From Sedimentisphaera salicampi (GTDB taxonomy: Bacteria > Planctomycetota > Phycisphaerae > Sedimentisphaerales > Sedimentisphaeraceae), in the NCBI RefSeq assembly GCF_002117005.1, contig NZ_CP021023.1, positions 2,280,995 through 2,344,994 of the forward strand: a stretch of DNA of 64,000 nt. The letters are read 5' to 3'. This document shows positions 1 through 8,091 of the stretch, in pieces (the stretch's first letter is position 1; each line of letters begins with the position of its first letter). A program made the translations under genes and the position numbers. The notes under the pieces were generated by a model, which saw only the letters and a list, made by a program, of their open reading frames with translations, was not told the DNA's origin and made no database searches.

Positions 1-2
1 GC

Positions 3-809
3 AAAATGCAGGGAACGGTGGCAAGCAGCACAATCCCTGAGAGCAGGTTCTTCGTTCAGGCCTACACCAATAAAGCTGAACCTGAAGATAGTGTGGTTGA
101 TTTTGCGGTAATACAAGGCGCAGGAGATTTTGAGCTTGAACTGCCGATGGGATTTGACGGCTATATCAAGGCTTATTCATCAATTTTCGCTTTTGAAAAC
201 CCATTCGAGGTGGGCTCAGAGCTGAAATGCGAAAGTGTGATTGAGTTTAAGCAGTGGAAGGATAATTTATCCTGCGGCATCATAAACGTTGAATATCCGG
301 AGATTATCAAGCCCGGAGAAACCCGAAGCTTTGAGGATGTTAATGGGGCATCGGGCTGCATTATCGCTCTTGACCTCTTGGCCGGCGAACAATACTCGCT
401 GGATTTCTCTTCACCTGAAATGCTTGATATTGGAATCTACGAGCCGGACGCAAGAACATATAATTACTATTACTCAAATAATTTCTCATTTGTACCCTCT
501 TATTCTGGGAGATACTTTATTGAAGTTTCCGAAGACTACTACTCACAAGAGCTGTCCCAGTTTGATTTCTCTGTTACCCTTACAAGCGAGTACCAACCTC
601 CAGCGGCTGATATAGCCAATGATAAAGGTATCGGAGCTCAAGACGGATATGTAAATGAGCTGGATATGCTTGCTTTTTCGGATATATGGCTCATCTCAGC
701 AAACAAGAATTCGTGGGCAGGATTTGCGGATTTCTCCGAAGACAGGTTTGTAAACTTAAAGGATTTTGCCCGTCTTGCTCTTTTCTGGTATACTTATGCA
801 GCTGAGTGA
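3..809 (+). CDS. Secreted protein with C-terminal dockerin-like domain (5' end outside window)
   Basis: The reading frame is open to the left edge, so this is the C-terminal part of a longer protein; the first ATG in view (position 6) has no visible ribosome site. Roughly residues 90-195 look like an Asx/Tyr-rich beta-sandwich region of the pre-peptidase type found in exported proteins. The last 60 residues contain two planctomycete dockerin-like EF-hand halves: a degenerate DGYVNELDMLAFSDIWL and the weaker DRFVNLKDFARLALFWY. Such tails end many exported proteins in Phycisphaerae and are thought to serve attachment or assembly. No catalytic domain is visible in the part present, so the function is unknown. 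Confidence is high that it is a real secreted-protein terminus and low for any specific role. Confidence 0.75.
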   Translation, partial: KMQGTVASSTIPESRFFVQAYTNKAEPEDSVVDFAVIQGAGDFELELPMGFDGYIKAYSSIFAFENPFEVGSELKCESVIEFKQWKDNLSCGIINVEYPEIIKPGETRSFEDVNGASGCIIALDLLAGEQYSLDFSSPEMLDIGIYEPDARTYNYYYSNNFSFVPSYSGRYFIEVSEDYYSQELSQFDFSVTLTSEYQPPAADIANDKGIGAQDGYVNELDMLAFSDIWLISANKNSWAGFADFSEDRFVNLKDFARLALFWYTYAAE

Positions 810-937
810 AATTGGCATAAGAGGCTCTAAACAGCATTTATCTGCTGGAGCGAACAAAATTTTAATGCGCAAAGTAAACGGAATTTGATACATTGAACGG
901 GTGAATCGTTAATTACGAATTAAGAACAGGAGAATTT

Positions 938-2092
938 ATGAGATTTTTTTCGGCCGTATTTTTATCGGCTATGTTAGCAGGGGTATGCATTGCCCAGCCT
1001 GATGGCAAAGAAGCCAAGGCTGAAAGTATGCTTGAAGATGTTAAGGCGGCAATTTCCGCACGCGAAGATTTTCTGAAAAACGGCAGGCCTGAAAGGCCGG
1101 ACTACCGCTCAGCACCAAATGATCAGGTGCGTCAGCAGATGTTCGAGAAATACCGCAGCAGATTTCAGGACTATCGCGATAATGTCTGGAAGAAAAGCTT
1201 AATGGTTCTCAATGAAGCGAAAAAGCTTTATGATGAATATCCCAATTCCAAGCAGGCTGAGAGGATCATCCCCGAGGCGGTGAATATTCTCGGGCTTATC
1301 GGGTCAGACCCGCAAACAGCGGCCGAATTTGAAGGCTTCTACAAAAAACTCCTCCAGCACGATTCGGTTGGCAAGCGTTTCATAGAAACTCTGCTGGAAT
1401 ACCGAGTTAGAAGAATGGGCACGCTGATCCAAAGCGAAACCGTTACAGGTGAAGACAAAACAGACGAGGTTAAAGAGCAGGTGGACAAACTCGTTGAAGA
1501 TATAGAATCAGTTGCAGGCAGATTCAAGGGCGTGGAAACCTTCCCAAACACCGCACTGACCATCGCTCGGGATATGATCTACTACAACCCTTCTCTGTCT
1601 GAACCGCTTGTTGAGGTTTGCGAAAAATACGGCGGCGCAATGGTAAAAGAAAAGCTCGCAGGCGTGAAGAAAAAGCTTGATATGCTCGGCAGCAAGCTTG
1701 AGATGGAGCTTGAAACGCTCGAAGGCAAAGAGATCTCCCTCTCAGACTACAAAGGCGATGTTGTGCTGGTGGATTTCTGGGCAACATGGTGCGGCCCGTG
1801 CGTTGAGGAAGTACCCCATTTGAAAGACATTTACGAAAAGTACAGCGGCGAGGGCTTTGAGATTCTCGCTATCAGCCTCGATAAGAGCGAAGAGGATTTG
1901 AAAAAGTTTGTGGAAGACAAGCAGATCAAATGGCCTCAGCACTTCGACGGCAAGGGCTGGGATAATGAGTATGTAAAAAAATACAACATACGAGGCATTC
2001 CAACGATGTGGCTCGTTGATAAAGAAGGCCGGCTTGCGGATATGAACGCAAGAGAGGGGCTCGAAAGAAAGATCAAAGAGCTGATGAAGTAA
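938..2092 (+). CDS. TlpA-like thioredoxin-domain lipid/periplasmic protein
   Basis: Exported thiol-disulfide oxidoreductase of the TlpA/ResA group. The N-terminus is a typical signal peptide (about residues 1-19, ending VCIAQ). Residues 25-240 are a charged, mostly helical planctomycete-specific region of unknown function. The thioredoxin fold follows at about residue 245, with the redox motif WCGPC in the context FWATWCGPCVEEVPHL, then a cis-Pro loop GIPTMWLV near residue 350. Family members reduce disulfides of envelope proteins or cytochrome c maturation factors; no cyt c genes lie nearby, so the substrate cannot be assigned. The start ATG at 938 has an AGGAG ribosome site 8 nt upstream. 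It is apparently monocistronic, with an intrinsic terminator immediately after the stop. Confidence 0.88.
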   Translation: MRFFSAVFLSAMLAGVCIAQPDGKEAKAESMLEDVKAAISAREDFLKNGRPERPDYRSAPNDQVRQQMFEKYRSRFQDYRDNVWKKSLMVLNEAKKLYDEYPNSKQAERIIPEAVNILGLIGSDPQTAAEFEGFYKKLLQHDSVGKRFIETLLEYRVRRMGTLIQSETVTGEDKTDEVKEQVDKLVEDIESVAGRFKGVETFPNTALTIARDMIYYNPSLSEPLVEVCEKYGGAMVKEKLAGVKKKLDMLGSKLEMELETLEGKEISLSDYKGDVVLVDFWATWCGPCVEEVPHLKDIYEKYSGEGFEILAISLDKSEEDLKKFVEDKQIKWPQHFDGKGWDNEYVKKYNIRGIPTMWLVDKEGRLADMNAREGLERKIKELMK

Positions 2093-2101
2093 GCAGAAGA
2101 T

Positions 2102-2127
2102 AAGGGCGGTTTTATTCCGCCCTTTTT
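2102..2127 (+). terminator. Intrinsic terminator of the TlpA-like gene
   Basis: An 8-bp stem AAGGGCGG/CCGCCCTT with a 7-nt loop is followed by a short T run, 10 nt after the stop codon. Confidence 0.85.
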
Positions 2128-2159
2128 AATTCACTCCAAAGCGTTTGCGGAAATTTTTG

Positions 2160-2460
2160 CAGCAAGTGGAGTCCGCCGAAGGCGAAGAGCCTCTCCGCCG
2201 GAGGCGGAAAACACGCGGATAGATTCGTAGCTCGTGGCAGAGTGGCAGAGTAGCAAGTGGCAGAGCTGCAAGTCCGCCTGCGGCGGATTGCGAGCAATAA
2301 AATCATTAGAGAAAAATTAGTGTGAATTAGTGGGTGAAAATTCTCGCATTAAAAAACCTTAGTGAATCTTAGCGCTGCTTAGCGGCTAATAAATCTCAGC
2401 GGAGATTAGCGGCTGAAAACATATCCCCTCTCCGCCGCAGGCGGACTGGCTCAGTCAAAA
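2160..2460. repeat. REP/BIME-like intergenic repeat, partial copy
   Basis: The gene-free stretch 2128-2590 holds a degenerate member of the window-wide intergenic repeat: GC-rich palindromes (TCCGCCGGAGGCGGA and GTCCGCCTGCGGCGGA type), the phrase 'gtggcagagctgcaagtccgcc', then 'attagcggctgaaaac' tracts. The conserved core ('gctcggtttaaatat') is missing here. From 2461 to 2590 there is only AT-rich sequence leading to proB, with no clear promoter. Confidence 0.8.
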
Positions 2461-2590
2461 ACACATTTTCCGCATCAGAATAAAATTGCCGCACACTCCC
2501 ACAGCCATCAAACCACAAAATACTTGTTAAAATATCAAACCTCTCTAAAATTCTTCTCATCAAATATTTTAAAATTTTAGATTTTGACTG

Positions 2591-3697
2591 ATGCGAAATT
2601 TCTCACAAATAAAACGTATAGTTGTAAAAATAGGAACAAACACCCTCAAGGGTGAGAGCGGAATAAACAGCGCACTTATCGTTGATATCGCAAGGCAGGT
2701 GAAAAAACTGCACGAAATGGGCTTTGAGGTTTTGCTTGTAAGCTCCGGGGCTATCGGCATGGGGGCGGGCAGGCTCGGATTGAGCTCAAAGGTGAAATCA
2801 ATCAAGATGAGGCAGGCATGCGCCGCTATAGGGCAGCCGCTTTTGATGTATGAATACTCAAAGGCCTTCGAGATTTACAATATCGTTATCTCGCAGGTCC
2901 TGCTCACTGCCTGGGTGATGGACAACCGAACTTCTTATCTGAACCTGCGGAACGCTGTGGAGAAGCTGCTGTCTCTTGGGAGCGTTCCGATAATAAACGA
3001 AAACGACAGCATCAGCACTGACGAAATCCAAAGCGCATTCGGCGATAACGACCGGCTCAGCGCGCTTGTAGCGAGCAAGGTGGATGCGGATCTTCTGGTA
3101 ATGCTTTCTGATATAGACCGGCTGTACACAAAAGACCCTCGAAAACACAAAGACGCAGAGCCGCTGAAGATTGTGGAGCAGCTTACAGATGAGCACAGGA
3201 GATATGCAGGAGAGAGCGGCTCAGAATTCGCTACCGGCGGAATGAAAACAAAACTCGATGCGATAAAAATCGCCTCAGACTCAGACTGCCGAGTGATAAT
3301 TACCAGCGGAAAGCTTGAAAACGTGCTTCTGAAAATAATCGACGGCGAAGATATCGGCACGCTCTTTATGCCGCGGAGAAAGCTCGGGAGCAAAGCCCGC
3401 TGGATACTCAACACAACCCCTGCCGGCAGAATTGAACTCGATGAGGGCGCAATGAAAGCGGTAAAGAATCACAAGAGCCTTCTGCCCAAGGGCATTGTAT
3501 CCGTTGACGGGGTGTTCGAGGAGGGCAGCGTGGTATCGCTCTCAGGCAAGGCAAAGGCCGTAACAACGATGAGCAGCGATGAGATCAGCTCGCTTATCGG
3601 CAAACACAGCAGCGAAATACGCAAGGTTCTCGGAAGCGAACGAAAAGACGTGGTAGCTCTGCCCGAGGATATTGTGTTTGATGAAAGCAGAAACTGA
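2591..3697 (+). CDS. proB: Glutamate 5-kinase
   Basis: Catalyses ATP-dependent phosphorylation of L-glutamate to gamma-glutamyl phosphate, the first step of proline synthesis, in the cytosol. The amino-acid-kinase fold starts at RIVVKIGTNTL (residues 9-19), with the glycine loop VSSGAIGMGAGRLGL, the substrate-binding INENDSIST, the nucleotide segment FGDNDRLSALVA and the GSEFATGGMKTKLDAIKIA motif. Residues 275-355 are a C-terminal PUA domain (GRIELDEGAMKAV...LLPKGIVSV). The length of 368 aa is normal for the PUA-containing form. The start ATG at 2591 has no obvious Shine-Dalgarno sequence. proA is not adjacent, unlike in many bacteria. It is followed directly by repeat DNA and IS110. Confidence 0.95.
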   Translation: MRNFSQIKRIVVKIGTNTLKGESGINSALIVDIARQVKKLHEMGFEVLLVSSGAIGMGAGRLGLSSKVKSIKMRQACAAIGQPLLMYEYSKAFEIYNIVISQVLLTAWVMDNRTSYLNLRNAVEKLLSLGSVPIINENDSISTDEIQSAFGDNDRLSALVASKVDADLLVMLSDIDRLYTKDPRKHKDAEPLKIVEQLTDEHRRYAGESGSEFATGGMKTKLDAIKIASDSDCRVIITSGKLENVLLKIIDGEDIGTLFMPRRKLGSKARWILNTTPAGRIELDEGAMKAVKNHKSLLPKGIVSVDGVFEEGSVVSLSGKAKAVTTMSSDEISSLIGKHSSEIRKVLGSERKDVVALPEDIVFDESRN

Positions 3698-3709
3698 GCA
3701 TGCAAAGCA

Positions 3710-4020
3710 TATAGCTTTCTCTGCGTACTGCTGTCCACTTATTCCGTCCCGCCTGCGGCGGGCCTACATGCGTGGCTCGGTTTAAATATCTCGTATCGTG
3801 AAATCGCTGCGTAATACTAACGACAATCAGAGCCGTGCGTGGAGGTCCGCCGGAGGCGGAGCGGAACAAGCGGATAGATTTGTGGCGAGTGACAGAGCTG
3901 CAAGTCCGCCTGCGGCGGATTGCTCGTGGCAAAATCATTAGTGAAAAATTAGCGGGGATTAGCGGCTGAAAACATCTCTCTCATATTTTTAACCTCTCCC
4001 CTCTGTGCCCCTCTGTGAGA
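3710..4020 (+). repeat. REP/BIME-like intergenic repeat, complete unit (reference copy)
   Basis: The best copy of the repeat. In order: 'ctctgcgtactgctgtccac'; a GC palindrome CCCGCCTGCGGCGGG; 'catgcgtggctcggtttaaa'; a core ending 'taacgacaatcagagcc'; 'gtgcgtggaggtccgcc' with palindrome TCCGCCGGAGGCGGA; 'gaacaagcggatagattt'; a second short palindrome; 'ttagcggggattagcggctg'; and a 'cctctgtgcccctctgtgaga' end. The core is bounded by imperfect inverted ends (gcGTGGCTCgG and cAGAGCCrTGC). The IS110 insertion point is exactly at the right end. Confidence 0.85.
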
Positions 4021-4064
4021 CTTGTATGATTAACTTTATGTTATTTGATGCTATAATAAGCTTA

Positions 4065-4240
4065 AGTTCTATGGTTCGGGTTTCTTGGTGCGGCAGCTGC
4101 CGCACCAAGAAACAGCAGCGGTGAGTTCGATTTGTGCTTTGGGATATATAAGCCCGTACGGAGTGTGATCCGCCGCTGCTATCTTCGTTAAAATCCGAAC
4201 AGTCGCATGGGACATTATATAATGAGCCCGAATTGCAAGA
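4065..4240 (+). ncRNA. Putative IS110 bridge RNA, copy 1
   Basis: The structured 5' non-coding region of the element is identical in kind in all three copies. Seen: a perfect 17-bp hairpin at 4080-4113; stem AGCAGCGG (4114-4121)/CCGCTGCT (4173-4180) enclosing an internal loop; and a second loop around hairpin GGG-CATTATATAATG-CCC (4209-4229). Loop 1 carries GTGAG (4121-4125), equal to the left target flank GTGAGA, and ACGGAG (4158-4163), the reverse complement of CTCCGT at the right target. Loop 2 carries ACAGTC (4199-4204), equal to the element's right end, and CAAG (4236-4239), the reverse complement of its CTTG left end. This is the layout described for IS110 bridge RNAs. Transcription is inferred. 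Confidence 0.7.
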
Positions 4241-4248
4241 AAGGATAA

Positions 4249-5232
<984 letters not shown>

Positions 5233-5257
5233 ATACTTGACTTTTAACACAGTCACT

Positions 5258-5577
5258 CCGTGGTTAATATATATCTTTCTCTGCGTACTGCTGTCCACTT
5301 ATTTCGCCCCGCCTGCGGCGGGCCTACATGCGTGGCTCGGTTTAAATATCTCGTTTTGTTAAGTTGCTGCGTATTACTAACGACAATCAGAGCCGTGCGT
5401 GGAGGTCCGCCGGAGGCGGAGCGGAACAAGCGGATAGATTTGTGGCGAGTGGCAGAGCTGCAAGTCCGCCTGCGGCGGATTGCTCGTGGCAAAATCATTA
5501 GAGAAAAATCAGCGGGGATTAGCGGCTGAAAACATCTCTCTCATATTTTTAACCTCTCCCCTCTGTGCCCCTCTCCG
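5258..5577 (+). repeat. REP/BIME-like intergenic repeat, right of IS110 copy 1
   Basis: Complete unit in the same order as the copy at 3710. It starts 'ccgtggttaatatatatc' directly after the IS110 CT core and ends 'cccctctgtgcccctc'. The core reads 'ctcggtttaaatatctcgtt'. Short reading frames across it are repeat shadows, not genes. Confidence 0.85.
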
Positions 5578-5897
5578 TGGTTAATATATATCTTTCTCTG
5601 CGTACTGCTGTCCACTTATTCCGTCCCGCCTGCGGCGGGTCTTCATGCGTGGCTCGGTTTAAATATCTCGTTTTGTGAAGTCGCTGCGTAATACTAACGA
5701 CAATCAGAGCCGTGCGTGGAGGTCCGCCGGAGGCGGAGCGGAACAAGCGGATAGATTTGTGGCGAGTGGCAGAGCTGCAAGTTCGCCTGCGGCGGATTGC
5801 TCGTGGCAAAATCATTAGAGAAAAATCAGCGGGGATTAGCGGCTGAAAACATCTCTCTCATATTTTTAACCTCTCCCCTCTGTGCCCCTCTGTGAGA
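5578..5897 (+). repeat. REP/BIME-like intergenic repeat, tandem copy with an uninterrupted left junction
   Basis: Follows the previous unit head to tail. The junction 'gtgcccctctccgtggttaa' shows what an empty IS110 target looks like. The right end is 'ctctgtgaga', where the left stub of IS110 copy 2 begins. Confidence 0.85.
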
Positions 5898-5940
5898 CTT
5901 GTATGATTAACTTGTATGATTAACTTTATGTTATTTGATG
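5898..5940 (+). mobile_element. Left-end stub of IS110 copy 2, separated from its body by 7.6 kb
   Basis: Begins with the CT core and the IS110 left end CTTGTATGATTAAC, contains an internal 13-bp duplication of that segment, and ends TTATTTGATG. In intact copies this sequence continues straight into CTATAATAAG. Here it is cut after TATTTGATG by the IS4-bounded insert, and the continuation is found at 13546. Confidence 0.8.
5932..5940 (+). repeat. 9-bp direct repeat TATTTGATG, left copy
   Basis: TATTTGATG directly precedes the left terminal sequence CACAGCCATCCCATAG at 5941. The same 9 bp directly follows the right terminal sequence (…GGCTGTG) at 13546-13554. This fits a target-site duplication from one insertion event, and the intact IS110 copies show the site unduplicated. 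Confidence 0.75.
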
Positions 5941-6245
5941 CACAGCCATCCCATAGAAGAACAAAATATAAGATGTTTCTTTAAAATTAACGGGGTATGA
6001 GTTACACTAATTTCAACAAACTAAGTAAAAATTAGGAGTAACTCATGACACCCGCTAAGCATCAATATACAGTTCTCAAGCAGATATGCCAACATATTCC
6101 TACTAATCTTGTTTCAAAAAATTGTCTCGGTCTTTCGGTATTGACAAGCAATCACGAACATTTTCGTGCTGGTCTCACATTGTATCTATGCTTCATGTCC
6201 AGATTGCTCACAGCCTCTCGCTGAACGACGTTGCCGACACATTGC
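5941..6245 (+). pseudogene. IS4-family element, left-end fragment with frameshifted transposase start
   Basis: Matches the first ~305 bp of the full element at 12038 with scattered substitutions. It contains the terminal sequence, the leader, the ribosome site and the first ~65 codons (MTPAKHQYTVLKQICQ...). A net +2-nt difference near 6118 ('caaaaaattg' versus 'caaaattatc') breaks the frame. Similarity stops abruptly after 'gacacattgc' at 6245, where unrelated sequence begins. Confidence 0.85.
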
Positions 6246-6489
6246 TGTTTCCACCGTTAGACATATAAAGGTGATTACAAACCGCATCAACGCCGTCTCT
6301 AACATGAATGGTAGTCAGGTTATCATCGCTGACATTGTACCAGATTTCGGTGGTGATATCCGGAACAGTGCCGCTGCCCCAAGTTAGAGGGTCGTCCCAC
6401 TCCAGATTTCCGGGGCCGTTTACACTGTCCGCCCAAGCCGGGCCAGCCGCAAACATGGCCATGAGTAGTACAAATAAATACTTTTTCAT
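6246..6489 (-). pseudogene. 5' fragment of an exported-protein gene truncated by IS4
   Basis: Starts at ATG 6489 with a good AAGGAG site and encodes a clear signal peptide (MKKYLFVLLMAMFAAGPAWA) plus about 60 residues (NLEWDDPLTWGSGTVPDITTEIWY...). This resembles the start of planctomycete autotransporter-like or PEP-CTERM beta-rich proteins. At 6245 the frame runs into antisense IS4 sequence and stops at 6208 after about 12 foreign residues, giving a 93-aa chimeric frame. The rest of the original gene is not in the window. Original function unknown. Confidence 0.7.
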
Positions 6490-6688
6490 AAAAAACTCCT
6501 TAAAATTAAAAATAAATCTTAAAACTGATTCCTAATACCGCATTGGAACCAACTTAAAAAAGCCATTTAGCGAGTATCTCAACCCGCAAAAAATACTTTC
6601 AATCCCTATTTTCAAATACAGAAATAGGTTAATATCTTAAGGAGGGCTATTTTTCACACCTAAGAAGAAAAAAATAAAATTTTTTGGA

Positions 6689-6712
6689 TTTTTTTCGCAT
6701 ACAGCGAAAAAA
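6689..6712 (-). terminator. Possible terminator downstream of uxaE
   Basis: On the minus strand, TTTTTTCGC and GCGAAAAAA form a ~9-bp hairpin with a 5-nt loop about 20 nt after the uxaE stop, followed by A/T-rich sequence. The stem is AT-rich and there is no clean T run directly after it. Confidence 0.45.
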
Positions 6713-6732
6713 TCAGGCCATAATTGCTATAA

Positions 6733-7977
6733 TCAGCCAAACAGCGGAAGAATATGGCGATTATATATGTTGTTCGTAACATTTCTGGAAATGCAGTTTT
6801 CGTATTGATCCAGCGCAAGAGTATATTCTTCTCCCATTTCAGCAGCAATCTTATAGCCAACATGCAGCAATTGACGCATATCTGGATTGAAACCCTTCGA
6901 ATCGGGCTCATGGCGGATAGCATCAGCGAATTTATCCGAGCTCCAGCGTTGAATCTCTTCTGCGGTAGGCAGGCGTTCTTTGCTTATATCGATAACAGAC
7001 CAGTATGGGGCAGTTAGCTCATCAAATCTCTCCAGAGACTCCTTATAAATGCGTTTTGCAATTTCAAGGCCGCCTCCGCCGGCTTCAGCAAGGCCAATAA
7101 GCTCTTCAAGCCAAGTTGTGCCGGCAGTTTTAACGTGAACGCCAGCATTAAATTTCTTCAATGCCTTATTGATTGGTTTGTAAATCGAAAATTTATCACT
7201 GCCGGAATGAACGCTGAGCTTGATATCTTTCGGCAGGCCAAATTCCTCAGCCGCAAACTGAACTACGGCTATATCCTGATTGAATTCTTTCTCAAAGTCT
7301 GAGGCATCTCCCACGTAGTCAACTCCCTTGTTGAAGCGTCCGGTAAATTTCGGGGCTATCGTTTGCGCAGGGATGCCCTCTTGAGAAATCATAAGCATTA
7401 TGAAAAACAGCTCTGCGGGGGTTTGAGGGGATTTGGTTTCATCCATAGAAACCTCGGTGATAAAGCTGTCTCTGCCCTTGGCCTTCTCTATTGTGCGATA
7501 GATTTTCCCAGCCTCTTTTACCGCGTAGAGATACTTATCTGCAATTGCTTCTATATCTTGCGGCGTAATCTGATATTCTTCTTCGAGCATAGGGATTGTC
7601 AGTTTGCCGGCATACTCAAAGGCGATTTCGGTGAATTTCTCCTTTGCCTGCTTTTGCGGGGCCGCTCCGATATAGTCGCCAATGTCGAGCGTGAAGAAGT
7701 CGCTGCATCCGATAAACTCCGATACGCTGCCCATATTGATATGGTCTGCATCCACGTGATAAGCCCCCTGCCAGCCGAGAGATTCTACGCTTTTATCCGC
7801 CTCAAGCCTTACATCCTCAGGGCGGCTGCCGATTGCCTTGTGTTCACGGTGCGATTTATTCCACACCGGCACAATATCAATCCCCGCCTCTTTTGCCTGC
7901 ATAACTGCTTTGAGCTGCCATTTACCCTGACAGCCAAAGCGGTCTCCAACACCGAATGAGTATTTCCCTAATTCCAT
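6733..7977 (-). CDS. uxaE: Tagaturonate epimerase (UxaE family)
   Basis: Epimerises D-tagaturonate and D-fructuronate, linking galacturonate (pectin) catabolism to the glucuronate branch, in the cytosol. Recognised from the UxaE pattern: GVGDRFGCQGKWQLKAV near the N-terminus, HVDADHINMGSVSEFI, a VSMDETKSPQTP segment, the strongly conserved IKLSVHSGSDKFSIYKPI and HVKTAGTTWLEELIGL. The His, Asp and Glu residues in these motifs are candidate metal ligands. The ATG at 7977 (AAGG 8 nt upstream) is preferred to a TTG eight codons earlier. At 414 aa it is shorter than the Thermotoga enzyme because the N-terminal extension is missing. No other uronate genes lie nearby. It is part of the IS4-bounded cargo. 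Confidence 0.85.
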   Translation of the reverse strand: MELGKYSFGVGDRFGCQGKWQLKAVMQAKEAGIDIVPVWNKSHREHKAIGSRPEDVRLEADKSVESLGWQGAYHVDADHINMGSVSEFIGCSDFFTLDIGDYIGAAPQKQAKEKFTEIAFEYAGKLTIPMLEEEYQITPQDIEAIADKYLYAVKEAGKIYRTIEKAKGRDSFITEVSMDETKSPQTPAELFFIMLMISQEGIPAQTIAPKFTGRFNKGVDYVGDASDFEKEFNQDIAVVQFAAEEFGLPKDIKLSVHSGSDKFSIYKPINKALKKFNAGVHVKTAGTTWLEELIGLAEAGGGGLEIAKRIYKESLERFDELTAPYWSVIDISKERLPTAEEIQRWSSDKFADAIRHEPDSKGFNPDMRQLLHVGYKIAAEMGEEYTLALDQYENCISRNVTNNIYNRHILPLFG

Positions 7978-8091
7978 TTTTGAGCCTTGTTTATTAAGCA
8001 ATTTTCATTATAAAACAAACATATTTCAAGCAGATAATTTTATACTTAAAATAACATTATGAACAGCAAAAAATTCATCTAAAACAGAAAA

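Noticed and set aside
5253-5815. Short frames such as MILPRAIRRRRTCSS repeated at several loci
   Set aside because: They are translations of the intergenic repeat itself and change with every repeat copy.
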